Source of the DNA: Symsagittifera roscoffensis
Lineage: Eukaryota; Xenacoelomorpha; Acoela; Convolutidae
Length of the DNA stretch: 64,000 nucleotides
NCBI RefSeq assembly: GCF_963678635.1
Contig: NC_087062.1
Coordinates: forward strand, 38,526,518 to 38,590,517
Direction: 5' to 3'
Numbering within the stretch: the stretch's first letter is position 1; every line of letters begins with the position of its first letter. The notes beneath the pieces are model-generated. The model made no database searches, was not told the DNA's origin, and saw nothing but the letters and a program-made list of their open reading frames with translations. The translations under genes and the position numbers were made by a program. Below, one piece after another: positions 21,735 to 33,722 of the stretch.

Positions 21735-23190
21735 TTTCAAGTCCGATTGAGGTGAGCTAGTTTAGTTGTACGTTACTAAAACGTAATATATGCAAAAGTT
21801 ATCATCTAATATTTGAAATCGCGCGTAAGGGGATGGTTGAAAATCAGAAGAACAAAATTAATATTTATATTTTTTGAGCGTAAATGAATTTTTCTGCGCA
21901 CGGTTAACGACAGTTGCAGTACACAGGTGTTTGTACCGATACTAAAAATGTCTTTTTTGGATGAAGTTATCACTAAAAGCCTTAAGCTAATGATATCAGC
22001 AATGAACTGGCCATACATGCTGGCCACAGATTTCTGAGACATATTGACTTTTTCAAAAATTTGATGATACGCAATCTTTAGTTTCAATTAATCAAATGCT
22101 TACTGCAATTTAAATCTGGGGGCCGCAATTTTTCTCTGTCTGACTTCTGAAAAAATTTATTTTCAATTTAGTGGCTCAAAGTTTACAAAAATCCAATGTA
22201 TCCACAAAGTTTTTTTAGTCTTTACTGAGTTGAACTAATTCGGCATGCAACTAAATTGAGTTGTGTTAAGCATGTTAATTAAGTGTAATACACGGAAAGT
22301 TATCACTCGAGCTGACAGCGCCCGTGGGGGAGAGTTGATTTTCAGAAAAAATGTCATTAATTTTTGAGCTCATAAAATTCTTTTCGCCAAAAGCAGCTTT
22401 GTGTAGGCTGAACGACAGTCGGAGAAAATCTGTTATGTTTTCTACTTTTTCTCACGAGTGTCGGACTCGTTTGTAATTTGCCATATGTTACTGTTTTTCA
22501 GTTAATAAACATTTATCACACTACTATGCAGAAGTACTATTTATTAAGACTATTGGGGTTTTAAAATCATATATGTATTATTGACTTTTATATTTAAACT
22601 TTTTTGTTCTTTTTTTGTAGAAAAGCCGGTCGGAATTGATTTAATCAAAACTGTTGATTTGTAAAAAAAAAATTTCAAAAACATGTATTCTTTATTACCC
22701 GCGTTAATTTAAAACATGCTGGTCAAAAAATACATCATTACGAGGCTAAACTGTCCACTGGATTGGCGCACAATTTTGTGTCTGTATGTTCCTGTATTCT
22801 AGAGGCGAGTCTTTAGTTTGACGGAACAATCAAAGAAATTGATTGAGCAAAAGAAGAACGGAGGGAGCATCCTTGTTGCGGAATCCACTTACAATTCACA
22901 AAATGCACAGTTTACCCTCGTACTGATGTTGGTCAAAAATCACAAAAGTACGATCATTTTTGCAATGAAAAAAAAACAGTGCTAGAAAGAAAAAACAATT
23001 AAATTTTTTTTCAGACCAGTGCAGTCCCAAGAATTGTAACAGCTTCTTCAGCTGGCATTTTTTGATTCCAAACTCCGAAGAAAGTGAATAAAATATATGC
23101 TAGAGATGATTTTTTGTTCTAACCTTTTTCCAAAGAAATATTTGCTCACTCGGTGGACTGACCGGTCCTGGTTCCGCCGAGCTTGCACAT
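21735..23190. repeat. R5 old dispersed repeat, copy 2
   Basis: Shares blocks with 12.2-14.1 kb: GAGTTGTGTTAAGC-type and GTGTAATAC motifs at 22.26 kb, CACGAGTGTCGGACTCGTTT at 22.45 kb, TTGTAACAGCTTCTTCAGCT at 23.03 kb, and the ending CCGCCGAGC. A partial internal repetition exists: 21.74-21.95 kb resembles 22.23-22.45 kb. The frame 21806-22087 on the - strand is part of this repeat and I do not call it a gene. Confidence 0.4.
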
Positions 23191-23939
23191 CACAAATTGA
23201 ATCTGACACTATTCTGTCTGAACGGCTTGTCTTTATTGTTTAATGGATTCATGTTTGATGCTGAAAATGCAGCGCAAATTGACAACGCGTTGCAAATCAT
23301 CGAAATTGAATTGAGGCAAAATAATTGGTCTTAATAATTCGATACCCGACTGAAGTGGTAATAAATAAGGTTTGATTTTATCAGCCTACAATTCATAGTT
23401 TTCAATCATTTCTTTAACAAAAACTATACTAGATCAGTGAAAGGGTAGTCGGAAATTTCAGGGCTCTGCCCTCATACGAGCATACTTGTTCATTTACCTG
23501 GCAAGTTTTTTTTACAGGAATTTGGCTAATGTTCATACCTGGAATCAATTTTATAACTTTTTTTGACTGTCGTTTTTTAGTGAACGAATAACATAAAAAC
23601 ATAAAAGTTTTCCGGTTTTGAATTTTTTGGCCAATCTAATGCCCAATTTTTTTCATCGCTATTTTAAAATAATGGCAGAGAGTCTTCTCCATAATTTGAA
23701 ATTTTCCGATTTGCAAAATGATTTTGCGCAATTTTGCAAAAAAAAAATTTCTGAGAAAAAGTTTTGAAGGTTTTTCGATATAAATTTCTCTGCGCATAAA
23801 AGTTGCGCACCAAATCGAAAGTCTCATGATACTGATCATCATATTTTGCGAATTGATTCAACCCCTTTTGTAGAATGGGAAGTAAATTTGAATGGTTTTA
23901 CAGTCAATTTGGTACAATTAAGGCAAAAATAACATGGGA
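23191..23939. other. AT-rich DNA with an R1-type end fragment
   Basis: No gene. At 23442-23490 a reverse-oriented R1 terminus is present: GGTAGTCGGAAATTTCAGGG then CTCTGCCCTCATACGAGC and CTTGTT. The 4-bp core of the hairpin (GGGC/GCCC) is kept although the loop changed. The body of the repeat is missing. Confidence 0.5.
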
Positions 23940-24139
23940 TTGCTAAAAATTCTGGTCATACAATTTCATATATGGCCCATGGATTTCATACATTGAAAAA
24001 AATTGAAACAAATATGATTAGTATTCTCCCATATATGAGAATAGTATGACTAACACTTGTTCAAAATATTGTTCATAAATAGAAATTGTAAAACAAGCAT
24101 TTTCGGTGTATGGAGGCCAAACCAAACCGGGTATTTGTT
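23940..24139. repeat. R3 palindrome-rich repeat, copy 2 (short)
   Basis: Contains GGTCATACAATTTCATATATG, a CCCATATATGAGAA inverted core, and the end GCATTTTCGGTGTATGGAGG followed by ACCAAACCGGGT. That end is the inverse of the CCCGGGTTGA...CCGAAAATGCT end of copy 1. About 200 bp. Confidence 0.5.
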
Positions 24140-24802
24140 CTGCTAAATCAATCCAAATTGAAATGGGGCGGAATTTATTTTCGTTAAAATTTTATATGAT
24201 GTAGAATATGAAAAAAATAAATGTTATCATTTATTTGAAAAAACAATTATCAGCTTTTCGTCTAAAAGAATTGGCAGTCGAAACATTCAAGGATAAGCCC
24301 GCAAAAAGTCCAGTTTTTTCGTATTGTAGTGCGTTTCCAGGTTTTGGACTGCATTTTGAAGAGTTTTCATGTTTTTTAGACAAATAGATTTAGCACAAAA
24401 ATTTATAAATGGTTTCTTGAGAAACAAAAAAATTTTTTCTGGCTTTAGTTTTCAGCTAAATGTAGATCGGTTTTTAGCTATTTTGGTTTCAAAACAAATT
24501 TCTAATAACTTCTAGAATGGCTATAAGCTATAAGCAACTGGTTTTAAGCTAAATTATTATTAATTGCCCCTGGTTATTCACAGTATGAGCTACTACCTTA
24601 GCTAAAATTGGAATTAATTTTAGCGAGGGCATTCAAGACACACTGACGAAGTTTTGTATATTGAAAACTAAAATTGAAATAATTAGTCAAGTCAGGCAGT
24701 TTTTCAAACCCCCTAAAACATTACGATGATAAGTAATTATGAAAATTATCGGAAGAAACGTCACCTTGAGCACCACATAGAGCTTGGAAAATTTAAAACC
24801 AT
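24140..24802. other. AT-rich spacer
   Basis: No gene. A weak R1/R2-type fragment (GGCAGTCGAAACATTCAAGG) is visible at about 24.27 kb. Confidence 0.4.
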
Positions 24803-25297
24803 ACTGCTTGTATCAAGGCAAAGCACTGAATGTTCCGACTGCCTTTTAAGGTCTATGAAGCAGTAATAACAAGAAAAACTAAATGTAACAAAATAAAAAA
24901 AATCAAGCTTTTTTGTGAAAATCATCTCCCCGCACGCCATATGAAAACTAAAGTGATAAACTTTGCTCCTAGTATCCAATCAGCTACGGCAAATAAGCTT
25001 CTTTCAACCAATTGGGAACGATTCCAAAGACAGATTAAATCTCCGCATACGCGTTAAAAGTGCGAAATATATCGTGGGTTAAACTGTCTCAAATTGGCCA
25101 AAAAGGCAATTTTTAAACCTCCATAACGTACAAAAAAAGCACAAGTGGAGTATTTTTTCAAAGTTAAGCTCAGGATATAATTATTTTTTTTGAACGTTTT
25201 TAAGAAAATCTGTCATAAATGGCTAGTTAAATAGTCGAAATTTGACTGAAGAAAAAACCACCCCGAGCCCAAATTCTCCGTTACTTTCGTCGGAACA
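24803..25297 (+). repeat. R1 dispersed repeat, copy D
   Basis: Starts ACTGCTTGTATCAAGGCAAA then GCACTGAATGTTCCGACTGCC. It contains CGCACGCCATATGAAAAC, a GCGAAATATATCG block and a CCACCCCGAGCCC end with CGTCGGAACAA. The terminal hairpin stem is partly decayed. Two opposite frames inside (24761-24979, 24830-25057) are not genes. Confidence 0.75.
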
Positions 25298-26267
25298 ATA
25301 ATAACTATAAAGCGACAAACTTTACTTCAAAGATGGCAAAGAGCTCGTATTTGAGCAAGTTCGTAGAACTCGTTAAATTGGAGCGTTTTGATCAAGACGT
25401 GTTGATTAAATATTCTTGGTTTTTGACGCTTTGAACTTTTTTTAATGTTGATAAATCGAAAGTTCTTGGGATGTATTTTAGTTGAGATCCGGTCCTTAAT
25501 AAGTTTAAATGGTAAAAAAAAAGCACAATGAAAATATTTTTGCAAATCGAATTCGGATCAAAAAGCAAAAAAGCGATAAAGTATTGTCAAATTCAACGAG
25601 TAGTTTGCTTTTTACTATCAATTTTACAAGGCCACAAAATTTGATTTTTTTGTTAATGAAATCAATCTGCCTCATTTCTTCCAAATCAGCCATTAGAACT
25701 TTGTGACGGGAGTGTAACGATAAGCATGAGTGTCTATTAGTATGAGCTAATTGCTTTAAATAAGTTTTCGTTCAGGCGAAAAAAACTGTCCGAAACTTTC
25801 TTTTAACTTAAGCGAGCAAGACAATTGCTTACTTTTACATGGGCAGGCTAATAGACCCTCATGCTAATGGGCCGGCCCCAATTGAGACAGAAGAATACCG
25901 TTTGTGACAGATGAATAGTTTTTTACTACAAACTGTCACCTAAGCATTTGACTTATCATTTTTTGCAACCATATTTCCATATTTTTGTCAGGGCAAGGAT
26001 CATGGTATCATAATGAATTCCCATCAACCGTGATTTTTTATTACCAAAAAACTTAAAAGTACCTAGTGTCGATAAAAATGCAGTGTCGTCGAATGCAACT
26101 TTTAGCTGTTCAGACAAATTACAAATTTAGGCGATTGAACAACAAAGTCACGTCAAACATAATTTTACAATTCTTGTTTCTATCTTTTAGTTTATTAGAA
26201 AAATTGCGGAATGTCAATTTCGATGCCACTCATTCAAAAAATGGCAGAACCATTAAAAAGAAAACAA
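25298..26267. other. AT-rich spacer
   Basis: No gene supported. Overlapping small frames on both strands (25327-25706, 26066-26317) have no domains. Confidence 0.4.
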
Positions 26268-26700
26268 TACAGCTCTTATATCAGGGCAAACTCCTGAAGG
26301 ATTCGACCGCCATTTAATTGGTCTCGAATAATTTTTGGTAGAAGAAAATTTTGGGCAACATCGAAGAAGAAGTGTGAAAATATTAGTCGTACGAAAATTA
26401 GTGCGGCCAATTAGCTAGCCTCAATTCACTTTAGAACGTTTTTGTTGTGCGGGATAATTCGTCACGCATAAATAAATAATTCGCGTTACGTATTCAGCAT
26501 GATGAACAAAATCGTCAAAGAGCGCATAATTTAGTCCAGAGCATGACCAAATTGCCTTTTTTCAGATTCCCAGAACTTTGCAAAAAACGATTGCAGGTAA
26601 TTCTTTTAACATTTTTATTCAAGGAGTCGATAACTTCAATGGAGTATGAAAGATTGTTGTTAAAAAGTATTACTTCCTTCGCCAAAAAAGTGACCGAATA
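26268..26700 (+). repeat. R2 dispersed repeat, copy 1
   Basis: Starts with an R1-like end (CTCTTATATCAGGGCAAACT, CCTGAAGGATTCGACCGCC), but the body differs: AGTCGTACGAAAATTAGTGC, GGCCAATTAGCTAGCCTC, CACGCATAAATAAATAAT, AGTCCAGAGCATGACC. The same body recurs at 27.7-28.1 kb. It is followed directly by another R1-type start (26704: AACAAGACTGCTCGTATATC). Confidence 0.6.
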
Positions 26701-26703
26701 AAC

Positions 26704-27000
26704 AAGACTGCTCGTATATCAGGGAAATACCATGAATATTCCAATTGCGCTTGATCGATATCGATTAAAATTTTGGAAAAAGAAATTTTACCATTTTGAT
26801 TCTCCAAAAATTCAGAAAATTAATCTCCGTAGGATTGCTTGATTTTTTTTTGTTATAGATATTTCATTTTGTTTAGTTATTCTTTATTGTTTATTTTGAG
26901 GGATTATGGGTTTATTCGTAATAAAATAGATTTATCCGCAGCAAAATAGATTAGTAGTCAATTGAGCTCAGTAGAATTCACCCTGTGCAATTTGAAGACT
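26704..27000 (+). repeat. R1-type end followed by R4 repeat, copy 1
   Basis: After AACAAGACTGCTCGTATATC the sequence from about 26785 (TTTTACCATTTTGATTCTCC) to 27000 matches 29680-29920. Shared parts are GATTGCTTGA, TTATTTTGAGGGATTATGG, AGCAAAATAGATTA units and CCTGTGCAATTTGAAGACTT. Confidence 0.55.
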
Positions 27001-27671
27001 TCTGCCAGATAATTTTTTACTTGGGGCAAATTTTTACCAATTTCTTATCCTTATTTATTGCTTTTGTATTTAATTTGCAGATTTTTGTCTCTTGGTTTTA
27101 TCATTTATGTTTCATTTTTTTAAGGTTTCAACTGCAAAATGAAATAATTTTGCTTATTAAGAAACTAATTCGTAGAAGCAGTTTTTCTCGGACGAGGAGA
27201 AAAAAACGCAGACTCAAAACGCCTATTAGCACTTTATAAGTTACCATTGTTTCACTATTGTACCAAGCTCGGGAAACTTGATTTTATGTAGATGCTTTCT
27301 ACAGGCATATAACAAAATGTGCAGTGGAATTTAAAAAAGCATTTGATTAAAAAATTAAAAGCAGGAATTTAAAAAATTGAAAAGAGAAGTTTGTTTTGAT
27401 CAAGAGACTAATTCTAAGCAGTACTTCTCGTATGAGGAGCTTAATTTTCAAAAAACAAGTTGAAAGCTTAGGTAAGTGGAAGTTTTATATGTTCTTAATC
27501 ACCAAAAAGTCAAAACGCCGTTTATGGTGAAATTTCGCACAAAAACAGCAGATTTTTCCACAAAAAAGCGATTTCTCAACAAAAAAGCTACATGTAACTA
27601 CTATATGATAGAAACTAAATTGTAGAGGACATTATTTAATAGAAAGGAAAAGAAAAGTAAGTGAAACAAAA
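27001..27671. other. AT-rich DNA, with R4-related tail
   Basis: No gene. The segment 27586-27660 (TAACTACTATATGATAGAAA, TAAATTGTAGAGGACA) recurs at 29955-30030, so it probably belongs to the R4 family, with a deletion or insertion between the two blocks here. Confidence 0.4.
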
Positions 27672-28105
27672 AAGTTATTGTTCCGATTGCCCTATGATCG
27701 TATCGAATAGAATTTTGGGAAAAGAAAATATTGAAAAACTATAAATTTTGGGCAATATCAAGTATCAAGTGTCAAAGTTCGAATCGTACGAAATTGATAC
27801 GACCAATTAGATAGCCTCAATTCAATTTGGAACGATTTTGTTTGGCGAGATAAATAGCCACGCATAAATAGTTTGCGTTAAGCTTTCCAGGATTATGGAT
27901 AAAATCTTCAAAGTGCGCATAAAGTAGTCCAGAGCATGGCCAAATTAGCAACTTTCAAACTCACAAAATTTTGCAAAAAAGGATCGGAAGGAAAAATATC
28001 TTTTTCATTTTGATTTCAGGGAGTCAATATCTTCAATGGGACATAAAACGTTTTTGATGAAAACTATTATTTTAATTGCCGAAAACTGACTGAATAAAAA
28101 GACCT
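27672..28105 (+). repeat. R2 dispersed repeat, copy 2
   Basis: Matches 26268-26700: TTGTTCCGATTGCCCTATGA, TCGAATCGTACGAAATTGAT, GACCAATTAGATAGCCTC, AGTCCAGAGCATGGCCAAAT, GAGTCAATATCTTCAATGGG. The terminal hairpin is lost. Confidence 0.6.
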
Positions 28106-29679
28106 CTACAAGTATACTTATTCCGTTTTCTCAGAAAGTCGAAACAAAAACCACACCAAGCTTTTATATTGCGTTTTCTTCAAAAGTCGGTACAAAAAAC
28201 TACACCAAGCATAAACAATTCATTTTTTTCGAAATTCGGAACAAAAAGAACGAAAGAATTTAGAAAGAACAACAAGAAACTTCGACATTATTTGAATGTC
28301 TTTACAATTATGCCTGTGCTCGGAACATTCTGTTAGACTCTGGTCTTTCTATGGGTTACTTTGAGCAATAGCTGATCAAAAAATATTGATTAAAAAAACA
28401 AATGAGACATATTAAACTACCAGAGTTGACCTCTTGCTAACTTGACTTGTTCTTGTATCTCTGGAGAATAATCATTTGGCAATTGGAATCTGGAATATTC
28501 ATTTCCTTAGTTTGATGAACTTCAATATTTTCAGGAAAAAATGGTGCTATCTAATTTACATTTAAAAAATTATATTGACTAATTGAAGTTTCTGCCAATG
28601 AAATTGAAGATTGAGAAATTTAAAGAATATATTTTTCTTGTGATACATAAAAATATTTCCATCTCTGCTGACGAGTTATTTCCACTTTTGTCAGGTACCT
28701 GCAAGTTGGCTACGCAGAAGCTTTTATCGATAAAAATAATACCACCACTTTAAAAATGTCCTCAGCTTTCAAAAGTACTTTGAAGTTCCAGGTAATATCA
28801 TCGCTGATATTCCTACAAATTATTGCTTCGGTCTCAGCAATAAGAATCCAAACTCACCGCTTCAAAAAAGCAGGTAAGTTCTCGATTACAATGAGAAAGC
28901 GTTAATTTGACCAATTGAGGGATTGTATTTTCATATTATTAGGTATGTAAAGCAAGAATGATCTTGTTAACAGATACCACACCCCCCCCCCCCCGTATGT
29001 CTCCGAGAAAAATGTTTCCAGCCCGAACCCGAAAAACTTTAACAGTTTTATTCCTTTTAACGAACTCCCTTCCATTTTGCAACAGTGGAGAGGGGAACAT
29101 AATTAAGAAGACCGATGTCAGCTACACTTAGCCAGAGTGCGAAGTGTTGTGAGTCATATTCTGTTTTGATAGATACAGCATTTCAAATCGCTAGAAAAAG
29201 TTTTTAACTGTTTTTTTTTATTACTTGTACAGTTTTTTAATACCCGCACTTTCAAGAAATAGATTTAGCCTTTCAAGAAGTAAATTAATCTGAGAAAAAC
29301 CAATTGTTTAAAAAATTCTTTTTGCTCTTTTCTAAACATTTTTGCTAGCCTGAAAAATTGACTTAAAATTTATTCGAAAAATCATTGAGGGGCGTTGTAA
29401 TCTGAGAAGTAGACATCTTGACGGAAAGAGTTTCATATAATACAAACCAAGAACCATTTTGCCTTTTAAAACACGAAAGATTCTGAGATGCATTTGCGTC
29501 ATTAAATTAATTCCGAAACAGGTATTTATAGCAAAAAGGAATATCCTTAAAAAAGAGTTGCTCGCCACAAAATATCAAACAATCAAATAGCTCTTGATAC
29601 TTCTTCGGGTGAGCTCAGAAGCAATTCTGTTGATCAATATGAAAGTTACTCCCACATATTTCCTCAATTCGGGGCAAAT
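28106..29679. other. AT-rich stretch without recognisable gene
   Basis: No gene supported; the - strand frame 29332-29568 has no domain. Bases 28982-28994 are a C run of about 13. Confidence 0.4.
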
Positions 29680-30032
29680 TTTACCATTTTGATTCTCCAA
29701 AAATTCAAAAAAAACTCCGTAAGGTTGCTTGAATTTTTTGTTATAGATATTCCATTTTGTTAAGCTATTCTTTATTGTTTATTTTGAGGGATTATGGAAT
29801 TATTCGTTGCAAAATAGATTATCCGTAGCAAAATAGATTATCCGTAGCAAAATTTTTATCTCAGTCAGATGAACTCAGTAGCACTCGCCCTGTGCAATTT
29901 GAAGACTTTTCCCAGACAGTTGTTCTACAAAATTGCAGATTTTCCACAAAAAATGCCACAACTAACTACTATATTGTGATACAAACTAAATTGTAGAGGA
30001 CAGTATTTAGTAGAAAGTAAAAGAAAAGAAAG
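29680..30032 (+). repeat. R4 dispersed repeat, copy 2
   Basis: Same blocks as 26785-27000 and 27586-27660, here joined. The unit AAAATAGATTATCCGTAGC is present in tandem at about 29.81-29.85 kb. Ends next to an R1 copy at 30033. Confidence 0.55.
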
Positions 30033-30297
30033 TACTGCTTGTATCAGGCTGAAAGCCTTGAATGTTGCGACTGCCTTTTAAGGTTTATGGAGCAATAGTA
30101 ACAAAAAAAATTAAATGTAATGATATGAAATGAAAAAAAAATATTCTAAAATTTGAATTTTTTTTTAATAAAATCATCACCCCACACGCCATATAAAGTA
30201 CAATAGAATAGATTTCGCTCTTTGTAACAAATCAGTTATGGCAAATAAGTTTCTTTCAAAAAATTTGGAACAAATTCTAAGACTGAAAGTCGGGACA
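30033..30297 (+). repeat. R1 dispersed repeat, copy G (internally deleted)
   Basis: Has the left half of R1 (CTGCTTGTATCAGGCTGAAA, GCCTTGAATGTTGCGACTGCC, CACACGCCATATAAAGTAC, TCAGTTATGGCAAATAAG). It then jumps from AATTCTAAGACTGA to the terminal AAAGTCGGGACAAA. The right half is missing. Confidence 0.7.
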
Positions 30298-30436
30298 AAA
30301 ATGAGTGAAGATATCATTTTGCTAAAAAAACAAGCGCAGACTCAAAGCGCCTAATAGCAATTTAAAAGTTAATATTGTTTCTGGGGAATTCTACAGACCT
30401 TCTACATGCATACACCAAAATATGTAGTGAAAATTA

Positions 30437-30957
30437 AACAAAATTGCTCGTATCAGGGCGAAGCCCTGAATGTTTCCACTGCCTTCTAAGGTTTATGGAG
30501 CGGTAATAACCTTTAAAAAATTATATGTAATAAAATAAAATTTAAATTTTTTTTCTCTAAAATTTGAATTTTTAAATGAAAATTATCTCCCCACACGCCA
30601 TAAAAACGAAAGGATAGATTTCGCTCTTTGTAACAAACCAATAAAGGGACATGAGCTTCTTTCAATCAATTTGGAACGCTTTCTAAGACGGATTAAATCT
30701 CCGCTTACTCGTTAATAGCGCGAAATATATCGCGCGTTTATTGTCCCAAATTGGCCAAAATGGCAGTCTTTAAACCCCCATAACTTTACAAAAAATGATC
30801 ACAGGTTAAAATTTAAGCTCAAGACAACAACACTTTTTGAATGATGGAAAAAAATTCCGTCAGAAAAGGCTTGTTAAAAAGTCAAAATTTGTCTGAAGAA
30901 AAAAAAACCCACCCCGATCACAAGTATTCCGTTACTTTCGTATCGAAAGTCGGAACA
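30437..30957 (+). repeat. R1 dispersed repeat, copy H
   Basis: Near full-length: AACAAAATTGCTCGTATC, hairpin CAGGGCGAAGCCCTG, body with CACACGCCATAAAAACG, TTACTCGTTAATAGCGCG, AAATGATCACAGG, and the end CACCCCGATCACAAGTATTC plus ACTTTCGTATCGAAAGT. An inverted copy follows 420 bp downstream. Confidence 0.85.
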
Positions 30958-31380
30958 AAAAAGCTTGCTAAAAAGTTTACAGAGAATTTTATTTTTGATT
31001 TGTTGAAGAAAATTATTCGCAGTATGTTAAAAGTAGTGTTCGGCTGATGAACACTTTTTCACTTTTTCGAAATCTACGGATGCTGCGGGCTTTTTAACAA
31101 ATGCTTATTAATGGACGTTTTGAATTCTTACGAGCCGCTTTTATACCCCTTTGACAAGTTTTGTTCGTGTTTTTGAATCCAGCGACAAATAGAGGATTTT
31201 GAAAAAAAAAGATACAGAATTAGGAATAAACTATTGAGGGGAAAGAGCAGAAGAAATTTGCACAACATGCAATGTCTATCTTTTTTCCGAGAAATCACTA
31301 AAATGGTCACAACGCGTTTGTTAATGAGTTCCCCGGACAGGAAAAACTCTGTTGTCCTTTGGTGTAAACTTTTTGTATTT
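30958..31380. other. Spacer between inverted R1 copies
   Basis: About 420 bp of AT-rich DNA separating copies H and I. No gene; the small - strand frame at 31128-31310 is hydrophobic but unsupported. Confidence 0.45.
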
Positions 31381-31845
31381 TTGTTCCGACATTCGTAACT
31401 AAAGTAACGGAATATTTGTGCTCGGGGTGGGTTGTTTTTTTTTCTTCAGACTAATTTCGAATTTTTAACTAGCCATTTTCGACGGAAATTTTTATTACAT
31501 CATTCAAAAAGTATTGTTGTCTTGAGCTTAAATTTGAAAAAATTTTTTACCTGTGATCATTTTTTGTAAAATTATGGGGTTTAAAGATTGCAATTTTGGC
31601 CAATTTACCATTAACGAGCGTTTTTTTTCGCGCTATTAACGCGTAAGCGGGTATTTAATCCGTCTTAGAAGTAGTTCGAAATTGGTTGAAGTAAGCTTAT
31701 TTGCCCTAATTGATATGTTAATAGGAGCGAAAAAAAAATTATTTTACTTCTGTTACCTTTAGGTTTTTCAAGCAATTACTGCTCTATTGACCTTAAAAGG
31801 CAGTCGGAACATTCAGGGCTTCGCCCTGATACGATCAGTTTTGTT
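31381..31845 (-). repeat. R1 dispersed repeat, copy I
   Basis: Reverse orientation: TTGTTCCGACATTCGTAAC, GTGCTCGGGGTGGG, GCGTAAGCGG, and the end GGAACATTCAGGGCTTCGCC then CTGATACGATCAG and TTGTT. The middle, holding the ACACGCC block, is deleted. Confidence 0.8.
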
Positions 31846-33314
31846 ATTCTATAGCAAGAAATGAACCTAAAATTTTGAAAACTGGTTGAGCCACAATGAA
31901 ACTTTGAATTTTTAAAGGCAATTTAGTTCTCTCAAAACCTAATTAGAACAAGGAAAACCGTAATTGCGAACAAAATTTTTTTTTATTTTTCAATTGCGTT
32001 TCCGTCATCCCATTTGGATTTAAAAAAAAAAAAACGATTTAAAAACTAAAAAAAAAATTCCACTTATGATGGCAATACCCTGATCAATTCTTTTGCTTTT
32101 AACTGTCTGTGAAAAAGTTCAATAAAAAATTTACCAAAATTTACAAAAAAAAAAGATTTTTTTTCCTGTGAAAATTTTTGCAAACCATTCACCATGCAAT
32201 TTAGTACAATCTCTAAGCCGGAGTATTCCGCCGCTCATCAATTATAGAGTGATTCATATCTTTCGCTAGTCATCCAAACTGCCACTTTTTGAGCCCCAAT
32301 AACTTCATGAAAAAAGATCACAGATGAAAATCACCTTCCTATTCTCATCGCATAGGGAATGACTAGGGCCAATTAGTTTGCCTCATTATAATTTTAATAA
32401 AGGGAGAATAGATAAATTTTCCACCGTCATACAATTTGCGCTCACGCTTTGAGAATCATTAATCAAAAGGTAAAAACGCACATGAATGACTCTCGTAATT
32501 TGGTAGAGGCTTCAAAAAGTTCAATTTGATACGAAACAAGCATACAAGTTCAGCTTCACTTTTGCGTCAGAATACAAATCTTATTTAATGAACCAAGCGA
32601 GCGCTAAACACAGTTTTGTTAAAAATTTAAAACATTTTCGCAAATTAAATGAAACCTTTCAAAAGAAATTTGAGCGTCTCTATTGCTCCTTTAAATTCAT
32701 GTTATTTGCCCTTTTTACATATTGACTCTTATAAATTTTATACAATAGAAATATGCGATTTTTTTAAGTTGCACAAAAAGCTAAGAAACCTGCAATTATG
32801 TAATACAGTTCTCCAAAAAAGCAGTTTAAAAAATGAAATTATGAAAGAAGTAGACTTAGAGGGAGGGGCTATGAAATAGCTCGGAAAATCAATTTAGTCA
32901 ACCTATAAAAAAGTCGACAGACAATAAAGACAAAAGTTTGATATAACTTGCGCTAGTTTATCTTGTACATCATAGTTTTTGAGTTTCTTCGTACTAGAAT
33001 GAACCAAGTAGCTTAATTTTATTAATAAAGAACCAATTTTGTGCTGTTTTGTTTAAATATGGGTTAATTTTTAATATTTGAAACCTTGCTCTTACCCTTG
33101 TCATCGCTCACCCCTCGCCGCCCTCTCGGCTGCCTCAAATACTTTTTATCTTATGCTTTTCTCAAAGTTCGGCTTGCGTTTGCAGCTTTGCTTCGTTACT
33201 TGATTTTGAGATAAAGATGGAATGAAAACACGAACAGTTAAATTGAACTGACACGTGCAAACAAGATTATACAAATGATGTTTCTTTTTCAAAGTTTTCT
33301 TAGATCTTGATCTT
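31846..33314. other. AT-rich stretch without recognisable gene
   Basis: No gene supported. The frame 32649-32879 (+) lacks any domain. Long A and T runs at 31.98-32.16 kb. Confidence 0.4.
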
Positions 33315-33510
33315 AACAAGACTGCTCAGGGCGAAGCTTTGAGTGTTGCGGCTGCACTTTAAAGCCAATTAAACACTTTTTAAAAGAAAATAAAATTAAG
33401 TTTATTCGCGCACAGGCTAATGAGAACTTTAAAGAGTTGTATTTAGCGTCTTTCCTAATAATAAGACCAACTGGTCGGCCTGAATTTAATTTGAAAAGCA
33501 ATAAGTTGTC
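33315..33510 (+). repeat. R1/R2-type fragment
   Basis: Begins AACAAGACTGCTCAGGGCGA with the hairpin reduced, then a TTGCGGCTGCACTTTAAAG block. It continues with a GACCAACTGGTCGGCCTGAA segment that resembles the R2 body (GGCCAATTAGCTAGCCTC). Truncated after about 200 bp. Confidence 0.5.
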
Positions 33511-33722
33511 CCCTTGTCAATAAAATAAAAATGCTAATTTTTAGGAGAGGGATAGGGGTGTTGTCAAAATTATTCAAAAATTCACAAAAAAAGCATTTTG
33601 GATCATGTTAACTATTTCCCCCCTATGGTACCTTGTTAAGAACACATTTCATTTAAGCTCAACTGGATTGGTTTTGTATTTCTCAGAAATGTGTTTTGTC
33701 GCATTCCTATTGGTTGACGTTA
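33511..33722. other. AT-rich spacer
   Basis: Nothing recognised. Confidence 0.4.
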
